In this document: positions 56,329 to 64,000 of the stretch, piece by piece
How positions within the stretch are numbered: the first letter of the stretch is position 1
How the letters are laid out: every line of letters starts with the position of its first letter
From: Endocalyx cinctus
Lineage: Eukaryota > Ascomycota > Sordariomycetes > Amphisphaeriales > Apiosporaceae
NCBI GenBank assembly: GCA_001600455.1
Contig: BCKC01000003.1
Location: forward strand, 4,102,206-4,166,205
Direction: 5' to 3'
Length of the DNA: 64,000 nt
Translations under genes and position numbers: made by a program
The notes under the pieces: model-generated
Database searches by the model: none
Told to the model about the DNA's origin: nothing
Seen by the model: only the letters and a program-made list of their open reading frames with translations

Positions 56329-57498
56329 CTAAATTACCAATCGCACTTTCAATTTATCGCCTTTGACGATCTCATCTTTCATCCCCATCAACTCCGGCAA
56401 ATCCCAAGTGACGTTGATGTAGCGACCAGCCAACCAATCTCTCTTCTCCGATACGAGGTACACCAGAGAATCGGCAGATAGTTCCGGCGTTTCGCACATG
56501 ACTTAAGCACCGAGGAATCGAATTAGTCATTTACTCAAGCTGAACCATTCAAAGGTCTATCTGGTAAAGAGTGAGGTAGAAAGAGAGAGAGAAACACTTA
56601 CCTGCTTTCCATTTCTCATCCAACTCCTTCACGCCCGCGTCGGCCAACATATCCGTCGGGATATTCCCCGGGTGGATACAATACGCCAGGATCCCCTCAT
56701 CTCCGTACTCGGCGCACAAATGCTCCGCGAGCCTCAGCGTCGCGAGCTTCGACCCCTGGTAAGCGCTGAGGCCGGGCGACGCCAAGTGCGCGCCGACGCT
56801 CGAGACGGTAACGAAAGTCCTATCGCCGCGCCCTCCGTCCTCCCCCAGCATGAGCGGGGCGAAAGCGCGCATCGTCAGGTACGGACCCCTCACGTTGACG
56901 ATCCAGACGCGCCACCATTCCTCCTCGGGGTCGTCGACGTCGTCGAGGATCCGGTCGTTGCTCATGACGGCCGCGTTGATGATGACGACGTCGAGCCTGC
57001 CGAATTCCCGCTTGATGGTCGCTGCCGCGGCGTTCACGTCTTCGCGCTTGCTGACGTCAACGCGGAGGGGGAGGATCTCGGGTGTCGGTCTTCCGGCCGC
57101 GGCGGCTGCGGCTTTCATGGCGTTCACGGTATCGGAGAGATCGCCCCTCGCGCTTAAGGCGATCTTCGATGCTCCGGATTTGGCGAACGATACCGACATG
57201 GCTTTCCCGAGACCACGGCTCCCGCCGCTGATGTAGATGGCTTTACCTGTCAGGTCTGCCTTGCATGGGTCGATGGCGGGGTAGGTGTCACTGTGCACGA
57301 TTGATGTGGTGTCGTAGTCACCTAGATGAGCAAGCTTCCTCAGTTCCTATTCTAGTGTAAAGAATACATATATATATTTAAGAAGAAAAAAAAGGAGGAC
57401 CGTGATTCTCTCATATCGGTAAAATAGACGGAAATAAAATAGGGGTGAGACATACCCGGCCCTTCTAAGGGGTTCCAAGATCCGCGAGGAGGTGGCAT
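56329..57498 (-). CDS. Short-chain dehydrogenase/reductase
   Basis: Exons 57498-57456, 57321-56602 and 56501-56329 on the minus strand; 311 residues. The NAD(P) motif YISGGSRGLGKAMSVSFA is at about 36-53, then INAAVMSN (the NNAG position), VSSVGAHLASPGLSAYQGSKLA with the catalytic Ser, Tyr and Lys (YxxxK), and HPGNIPTDM. The C-terminal exon (ETPELSADSLVYL, RDWLAGRYINVTWDL) is needed for the complete fold. The final TAG follows LKVRLVI. Because GTAATT at this point could also act as a donor, an extra small exon near 56230 is possible. Fungal relatives are uncharacterised oxidoreductases. It is not obviously part of the polyketide cluster, lying 6 kb beyond the BCS1 gene. Confidence 0.87.
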
Positions 57499-58446
57499 GA
57501 TATACGTAGGTACTTTTTAGTATAGTAGGAAATGTATTTGACTAAGGCCTCGATGTCCGATTCAAGTTGGATACAACTAATCTCTAAGAATGACGGGAAT
57601 TTAACGGGATCAATATCCCAAGGTTTAAATACTTATGATACGGCGTATATCACTGCGTATACCATTATAAATCACGATATAGCCTCATCTTATTACAAAC
57701 CTATGTCTATAAACTACGGAGTATAATCTGACCGTTTAGGAATTTCCTTTTTGAGAAAGATAAAGCTATCACCGATCTTTAGCAGCGGGAAAAGTGGATC
57801 ACGTTCAGAACAATACACCATAATAATCACCTCTACCTTGCCTCCGATCCACCAGCGTATCCATATATGTGAGTGCGTACTTTGGTTACAACCCACCTAA
57901 GTATATATCAACTCTCCGACGTGGAAGTATATTATAAATCAATGCTGCAGAAACCCTTGTTCTGGATACCTAAGTATGTTCAGGGGCAGAGGGGATTGAT
58001 AACATTCGTGTTGTAGACTGTTAATCGTCAGATGCGGTACCGGGGCTCCGGGGCTGTGAGAAATTGGATAAACCCTCGATTCTCGATCTCTTTTTCATAT
58101 AGTATACTACTCCCGACACTCACAATATTGAACCTTCAATTCAGATTTGCTTTACAGAACTGCATTCCAGTAAATGAGATCAAAGAATATTTCATGACTC
58201 TATCATGACGTAATCACGCCTTCATGACCTCATGGATCTCACCAATCGCTTTACGCCTTCAAAAGAATAAACGACCCTATATAACTTGGGGATACGTCTG
58301 AAAATATTTGTGGTATACTGAGAAATGAATTCATAACCATACGAAGGAAAACCTGCGGAATCCACACATCAAATTCGTCGTAGCAAGATTTTGATCCCAA
58401 TACTTTAAGAACTCCTATTATAAAAAGCTTATTAGCACAAGTCGAA
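57499..58446. other. Intergenic spacer
   Basis: Divergent promoter space for the SDR and the small repeat protein, with a TACGGAGTA copy at 57715-57723. The open frames seen are short and A/T-rich and I do not support any as a gene. Confidence 0.5.
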
Positions 58447-58841
58447 ATGTCTGCCCATAACAGTTCAAACACCGGCTCCAAGAGTCAGACCGGGACCGCT
58501 TCTGCAATAACTACTCCTGCCAACGCAGGGATCGGTGACGATAAGCCAAAGATGTTCGACGCCGAGGGGTCAGTCGGCAAGCACTTCACAGGTAATACAT
58601 CTACAGCCAAGCCCTTTTCTTAAAAAATAATTTAAAAAAAAAAAAAATAAGAAAATAAAAGAAAATAAAGAGCTAACGGGGACTTGCTTATACAGAGGAC
58701 GGAGCTCTGGGTGGTACCGCGCAGAAAATTGGCGGCCCGTTGGACAAGGATGGAATGATTGGTAAACAATTCACAGAGCAGGGTAGCATAGGCGGTGCGG
58801 TACAGTCTGCCATGGGAGGCACGGCGAAGAAGAGTAATTAA
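58447..58841 (+). CDS. Small Gly-rich repeat protein, 96 aa, unknown function
   Basis: Two exons, 58447-58591 and 58696-58841, with phase-1 splicing that joins HFT to EDG. The 96-residue product is hydrophilic, rich in Gly, Lys and Thr, with no signal or membrane segment. Its second half repeats a short unit: VGKHFTEDGALGG, then IGKQFTEQGSIGG, linked by KIGGPLDKDGM. I recognise this pattern from conserved but uncharacterised small fungal proteins. The repeats suggest an intrinsically disordered or stress-related protein, which is only a guess. Clean splice sites, preserved phase and the conserved repeat across the intron argue that it is a real gene. Confidence 0.75.
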
Positions 58842-59053
58842 TTGGGCACTTCTCGAGATGGTATGTACATGAGCATGGAGATATGGTAGAAGGGAAATTG
58901 CATAATTATTATTAGTGTTTCATGGCGCGAGGCAGGTCTCTACTAAAAAGTTACCTTGGATTCATATTATAATATAGCAGAAGCACACAATATCATCAAA
59001 GTAGCAGACAAGCCGTGGAGATTCTATAACTATATGGATCTAACTCGTAGGAA

Positions 59054-60137
59054 TTATGCACCAAAGATGATATCCCCCACGACAGACCTATGATCGCTAA
59101 TCAGAACCCCATCCACCTCATTACTCAAGACCTCGTACCTCTCGACCTGCGCGTCCCTAAGAAAAACGAAATCAATCCGCGTAGGCGTCGTGCTCGGATC
59201 GAATCCCGAAAAAGTTTCGTACGGGCCGAACCGCTGCTCCTCGGTCGCCAGCTCGTACCCGTCGACGACGTAGCCGTCCTGCTCGACGACCGAGTACGCA
59301 TCGCCTCCGGGCGGGGAGTTAAAGTCGCCCGAAAAAGTCACCGGCAACTCGTCCGGAGTACCCCAGGCGTCCTGCGCGGCCCGGATGTACTCGAGCGCGA
59401 TCTTGACCCCTTCGCTCCGCGCTTCGGAGCTCTGGTCGTCGAGGTGCGTGTTCGTCGTTATGAACCGCGTTCCTGTCGCGATCTCTTCGAATACGGCTAC
59501 TAGCACGTAGCGGCGGCTGCCTGCGCCTGGCCAGTAGGAGGGGACTGTGTGAAGATGAAAAATAATAAGTTCCGAATACACAACTGTGACATATTCTAGC
59601 ACGAGGGGAAAAGTATGAAGGATTCTCAAAGGCCGAGTCTTTTAGGTGGAGTCGATGAAATGAATCATGATTGTGATATGTATTCATTTTCACGTTCATC
59701 ATTAATCCTAAGGATAAGAAGAAAAAAAAAAACTCACCATCCGGCGTAGGCGAAAGCCACTTCTGCGTACTCTCGAGGAGGTTCAGCAACCCCGGCTGGT
59801 AGAATATAGGGACGTATTCTCCGGCCTCGACGCCGTCGTCGCGACCCGTGCCGATATACGTCCAGTCGTCCCCCAAGCCGTCCTGGATATCCACCAGCTG
59901 CTCGTGCAAGACCTCCTGCATGCCGATGATGGGGATCGAGCCCGCGGCTATCGCGTCATTGGCCCCCGAGGTGACTTGTCCGATGAGCAGGGGGCCCCGC
60001 ACCGACCACGGCTGCTCGTACGTGCCGCCCGAAGCCGCGTACCGGATGTTGAAGTCGATGATGCGCACGTTGGTCGCATCGCTGAGTGGTGGCAGGGCTG
60101 CCACCATCAGGTAGAAGAGATTGGTAAGCGCAACCAT
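59054..60137 (-). CDS. Secreted endonuclease/exonuclease/phosphatase-fold protein
   Basis: Two exons, 60137-59738 and 59544-59054, joined across a 193-nt intron; 296 residues. A signal peptide of about 21 residues is followed by the EEP fold: IIDFNIRY (the Asn-containing first strand), GMQEVL with the metal-binding Glu, TTNTHLDD with the catalytic His and Asp, SGDFNSPPGG with the Asp-x-Asn motif, RIDFVF and the terminal SDHRSVVGD. All catalytic positions of the DNase I/sphingomyelinase-like superfamily are present. Fungal secreted members may act on phosphodiesters, nucleic acids or phospholipids. The substrate cannot be told from sequence. Confidence 0.9.
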
Positions 60138-61452
60138 TTTTATCTTGAAAAATCCAGTTCCTTTTCTTTATTTTTGTTATAGGTAGTATACAATTGGTTG
60201 TTGGATGGTTAGAATAAAATTGAAGACAGAATTAGAAGTCAGAGGGGTTGGCGAAATATCACGTTAGATTACTTTACCTTGTTTACATTATAATTATATA
60301 TTCGTAAAATATAGTACTCTTTTAGAAATTATACCAACAGGCGAACCCCTAAATCCGAATTAAGTTACCTATTAAGAAAATCAAACGGTGGAACAACTCC
60401 CTGTCATTGTATTTATAGTAGTATTAATGAGTTCTCCTGCCCTCTAAGGCTTAAGAGCTTTCATGGGGACTGCTAATGGGAGATATCTCCGGCGCACGTG
60501 GGTATCATTGGAGTAGTTCTCAGGCTTGGCGATGACTTCACTTTGGTAACCCCTGGATTGGACTGCCAGACCGGGCAGCACCGGAGTGAGCTGAGCAATT
60601 GATTGAATTATCAGATGACAAAAATTACAATTTAATTACTACTCAATTGTTCAGTAACCTATGCTTATGAAATCGAATTGAATGTATTAAACAGCACATT
60701 ATCACAAGCTATAAGAATCACGCCGGTTTCTTAAACGAAGAGGACAGCTCCAGGCTTCGAATAAGACTTTGCTAAATATTACCAAAATAGGAAGGTTAAC
60801 ATTGACGATACTTGTTCTGTGGATTACAAGATAATAGACAGCGAGAACAAGAGAAAATATAAATAATATTTACATTGTTAGAAAGAGAACAATGAATGAT
60901 TACGACGGATTTTTTTTTTTTTTTTTAGTTAAATACGTTACATATATGTATACGTGCGATAAACCTGTATAACGACCTGGTATAATTCTTTCGGCTCTAT
61001 TTCCTCTCCTGAAACAAAAAATCAAATCAAAATCAAAATATCTACCTGACGTTTCAGAAGCTAGAAAACCCCTGAAAAATAAAACAAAAAATACTTCAAT
61101 AATCTTGCTGTTTTTCTGTTTCCAACTGTAGAAAGAATTTTTTATACAGTGTCTTCTGTTTTAATTCAGAATAAAGGGTTAAGGCAGGTAAGTTTTGGGG
61201 GTGCTGAGCCCATACACAAAATATTTTGATCACGACCTAGCATTAGAGCGTGAAGGTAAGATGGTGATGAAAGGTTGGAAGGTTCGTATATCTCCTCTAT
61301 TAAATTCCCTCCTAACATTACGCTTTTCACAATCTAACCCCTTTGAAAGCGAGGAGGACATCGTAATATTACATCTACTTCTACTTTACTAGTAGGTAAA
61401 GAAACTTCATACAAAAAGGCAAGTCTCTAGATATCCGTCTTGTATTATACTA
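60138..61452. other. Intergenic spacer
   Basis: A/T-rich DNA with a T17 tract near 60910 and no supported gene. An open frame at 61195-61392 has no recognisable content. Confidence 0.5.
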
Positions 61453-62424
61453 TTAAAACGGACCACCCTGACCCCAACGAAAACAATCATCCTCCGGCTT
61501 ACAAGCCAGATCAAACCAGTCCATGACGGTATCCTCCTGATTCTTAATATCGTGCGTGACGCCCGCCGCACTATAAGCCTCGAACCAATCATCCGGCCCA
61601 TAAACATACTTCGTCCAATTCGCAACGGGCGTATCGAGAGTCGTGCTCGCGGGCTCCTCGTCGAATCCCAGCACCGCGTTCCACTCCTTGACCTCCTCGA
61701 GGAAATTCGTGTAGTTCAGAACCTCGTCGTTCGTACCGTGGAAGATCTGCACCTTCGGCCGCCAGTTCGAAGAGCCGTCCGACCGCTCCTCGGCGTAAGA
61801 AGGGTACGCGCCGCGCACGAGGGCGGCCCACTCCTCCCCGGTCTTGACCACCTCTCCAGAAGCGCAGGCGTCGCTCCAGACGCCGAAGCCTCCGTCCGGG
61901 TCCGCGAAGCAAGCGTAAGGAACGCCGGCGAAGGCGGATCCCGCGGCGAAGACGTCCGGATAGGTCGCGAGCAAGGTGGAGGTCATCATCGCGCCGGAGG
62001 AGACGCCCGTAACGAAGACGCGAGCCGGGTCGGCCGCGTACGCGTCGAGGGTCCAGCGCACCATGCTTACGATTCCCAAGCTATCCCCGCCCCCTTCGTG
62101 CGTTAAGGTTTCGGGAGAGGATACGTCCCAGCACTTGTCCGCCGCGTTCGGGCTGTCCGGGTAGATCACGATGAACCCGTGCTCCTCGGCCAGGCTGGCG
62201 AACCGGCTGCCGGCGAAGGTCGCTTGCGCGTCTCCGTGGCACCAGTGCGGGTTCACTAGGATGGGCGGCGGAGACGCGAGGACGTCGGGCACGTAGATGT
62301 AGAACCCTACTCCCCGCGGGTTGGGCCCGAAGTCTTCGGTTATCTGCTCTAGTGAGCCCGCCGTCGCGAATATCGGCGCGGTGGCCATCAGCCAGGGTAA
62401 GCACTCTGATAGGTGGTACCGCAT
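61453..62424 (-). CDS. Secreted CE1-type esterase (acetylxylan/feruloyl esterase, PHB-depolymerase-like)
   Basis: Single exon, 323 residues. A hydrophobic N-terminus (about 8-22, ending near FATAGS) is a likely signal peptide. The order is that of the CE1/esterase PHB family: YIYVPDVLASPPPILVNPHWC (strand and oxyanion region), GFIVIYPDSPN, KCWDVSS, the nucleophile GVSSGAMMTS (about 142-151), the acid in FHGTNDEVLN, and the catalytic His in AGVTHDI. Several Cys residues could form disulfides. No carbohydrate-binding module is present. Secreted fungal members remove acetyl or feruloyl groups from xylan during plant cell wall digestion, which fits a plant-associated or saprotrophic lifestyle. 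Confidence 0.9.
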   Translation of the reverse strand: MRYHLSECLPWLMATAPIFATAGSLEQITEDFGPNPRGVGFYIYVPDVLASPPPILVNPHWCHGDAQATFAGSRFASLAEEHGFIVIYPDSPNAADKCWDVSSPETLTHEGGGDSLGIVSMVRWTLDAYAADPARVFVTGVSSGAMMTSTLLATYPDVFAAGSAFAGVPYACFADPDGGFGVWSDACASGEVVKTGEEWAALVRGAYPSYAEERSDGSSNWRPKVQIFHGTNDEVLNYTNFLEEVKEWNAVLGFDEEPASTTLDTPVANWTKYVYGPDDWFEAYSAAGVTHDIKNQEDTVMDWFDLACKPEDDCFRWGQGGPF

Positions 62425-63145
62425 AGTTGAAATTTATCTAGGTTAATATAAATATAGGTGAATGAGAAATAGAAAGTTTGACGCTGGTTAAAAGAAGTTC
62501 GGTAAAACTTTCAGCTCGTGAATTAATAAAATAGGGAAGAGAGTGGGTGGTAATCTATATAGAATTTCAAGCTGCAACCTTGGCATGAGGTTATTATACT
62601 TAACTATCATCTGTCTATTGAACATCGTCACTTTGCGGTGGATTGTGGCATCAGCTATAGGGATAGCGATACATTTGGTTAGTGGAACTTATTCGGGTAT
62701 GGAACCGCGGAGGGAAAGGCTCCGCAGTCTCGGTGAGTCAGAAGCGGATCCGGGGGTGGGGCTCGGTTGGGGTTCATTTGGGCTGCTGGGGTTTATCTGG
62801 GGCTCGAGAGTCTCTTCATTTCTTCACATACCCTTTCATAGCCCTGCTACATGTAATCCGAGATTTTGCCTCTTAAACGTGGTGATATTCCTGCATTTTT
62901 ATGTCATGTGTCAAGAAATACATTCACAAGAGTAGAGTACCTAGGGGGTGCATGTATCGGATGAACACATTCACTTAACGTTCAACTTCGAAATTTTTTA
63001 TTTAGCTCATGCCATACTCTCATAACAAAATTCAGGTATTACTACTTCGATGTCGTCAAGAAAGATGCATAATTTCAAACCATGCAGCATCTACTTCACG
63101 TCTCATCGCCTATACCCTAGGTAGATCCGCAAAATCCCAAAAAAC
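62425..63145. other. Intergenic spacer
   Basis: Promoter of the esterase on the left and the 3' end of the methyltransferase on the right. Overlapping plus-strand frames at 62543-62935 show no domain, and I do not support them. Confidence 0.5.
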
Positions 63146-63868
63146 CTAACGCTTCGCGATGACCCACAGGAACTTCGCATCAACGACATCCTCCACGATA
63201 TCAGCCAGCAAGACCTCGAAGCCGATCTCGCGCAACAACTTAAGGGTCGTCTCCTGGCCCCAACCGCTCCAGTACATCCAGCCCTGCTCGTGCTGCAGCC
63301 ACTTATCCACGACGACGGTCTCCCTCTCCTCAGCCGCGAAGTTGACCAGCAGGTAGCTCCCGCCCTCGGGCTTCATCCACTTGTAGATCTTGCGCAGGAG
63401 CTCGACCTGCTCCTCGCGCGGCAGGTGGATCACGCTGTAGAGGCCGACGACGGCGTCGAGGGATCCCTCGCTGAACGAGAGCGAGTTCATATCCCCCTCG
63501 ATCAAGTTCACGCGCTTCTCCATCTCCTCGCGGGCTTTATCATCCGAGGTGGAAGAAGAAGACGGGAGTAAGTTCTCCCTCGCCAGCGCGATCTGCGTTC
63601 CCGAGATGTCGTTACCCGTCAGTCGGGCCTGCGGGTGGGAGTCCAGCAGCTTCTTCCCGACCGGCACGCCGCAGCCGCAGCCGAGCTCCAGGAAAGCGGG
63701 AGATGAGCGAGAAGGGAGTGAGAGGTAAGAAAGTAGTTTATCCAGGTACGTCAAGCGGTAAATCGAATGCGGGTCTGTCCAGTCGTTATACTCCTTAGCC
63801 ATGGCGTCGTAAGAGGCTTTGATGCGCTGCTTCACGTCTGCCGGCGTTTGCGAAGGGTTTTCGGCCAT
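63146..63868 (-). CDS. Class I SAM-dependent methyltransferase
   Basis: Single exon, 240 residues. An N-terminal helix with YDAMAKEYNDW is followed by motif I LELGCGCGVPVGKKLL (about 60-75), the acidic end of the second strand LTGNDISGTQI, EGDMNSLSF, the motif II region LDAVVGLYSVIHL and post-II PEGGSYLLVNF. This is the Methyltransf_25/UbiE-like group of small-molecule methyltransferases. No signal or membrane segment, so cytosolic. It lies 13 kb outside the polyketide cluster and has C/G-ending codons like the housekeeping genes, so I do not assign it to that pathway. Confidence 0.88.
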   Translation of the reverse strand: MAENPSQTPADVKQRIKASYDAMAKEYNDWTDPHSIYRLTYLDKLLSYLSLPSRSSPAFLELGCGCGVPVGKKLLDSHPQARLTGNDISGTQIALARENLLPSSSSTSDDKAREEMEKRVNLIEGDMNSLSFSEGSLDAVVGLYSVIHLPREEQVELLRKIYKWMKPEGGSYLLVNFAAEERETVVVDKWLQHEQGWMYWSGWGQETTLKLLREIGFEVLLADIVEDVVDAKFLWVIAKR

Positions 63869-64000
63869 CTTGAATGTTTTACGTGAATGTAACGTTTAGA
63901 TGGAAAACAAATAGATCAATATATTGTGAAATTCTTTGAGTAGAGTTGCACTTGTGATGAGTGCTCCAATAGTATTTGTGTCGGTTGAATATGCTTGCGC

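Overview
The window is nuclear DNA of a filamentous ascomycete (Pezizomycotina; Sordariomycete-like is my guess). Genes are compact and most are split by introns of about 55-140 nt with GTAAGT-type donors, CTAAC/CTGAC branch sites and CAG/TAG acceptors. Several families are fungal: FLC/TRP-like channels, Cu-only SOD, AflR-like Zn2Cys6 factors, trans-enoyl reductases, rhodopsin-like integral membrane proteins and DUF7708/NACHT-type proteins. I found no rRNA, no convincing tRNA, no CRISPR array and no intact transposon. I assembled 21 apparently intact protein genes and two decayed ones. Many cross introns, so their coordinates come from hand-joined exons.

Left part (0-24.4 kb): mostly housekeeping genes separated by long, gene-poor, A/T-tract-rich spacers. 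They are an FLC/TRP-like channel protein, a gephyrin/CnxE-type molybdenum cofactor synthase (MogA-MoeA fusion with a histidine-rich linker), a tiny three-exon V-ATPase V0 subunit f gene, a MoCo-sulfurase-like PLP enzyme without a MOSC domain, a GPI-type Cu-only superoxide dismutase, and an Osm1-type soluble fumarate reductase.

Middle (26.5-50.3 kb): a secondary-metabolite gene cluster. Its centre is a 2933-residue highly reducing polyketide synthase, KS-AT-DH-MT-(no active ER)-KR-ACP-R, which ends in a thioester reductase directly after the ACP with no NRPS module. Around it lie a trans-acting enoyl reductase, a short-chain dehydrogenase, a BBE-type FAD oxidase, a cytochrome P450, a class I methyltransferase, an AflR-like Zn2Cys6 regulator and a rhodopsin-like seven-helix membrane protein divergent from the PKS. 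PKS + trans-ER + SDR + P450 resembles betaenone-type clusters. The added FAD oxidase is reminiscent of solanapyrone-type clusters. The likely core product is a methylated, reduced polyketide released as an aldehyde or alcohol, possibly a decalin; the structure is inference. The cluster is bracketed by two decayed genes, an AAA-ATPase remnant on the left and a DUF7708/NACHT-like gene with one in-frame TGA on the right.

Right part (52-64 kb): BCS1-type AAA chaperone, acyl-protein-thioesterase-like hydrolase, an SDR, a 96-residue Gly-rich repeat protein, a secreted endonuclease/exonuclease/phosphatase-fold protein, a secreted CE1/PHB-depolymerase-like esterase and a SAM methyltransferase. A spacer at 53.4-54.6 kb has tandem GATACGGTT repeats, telomere-like TTAGGG and two hairpins.
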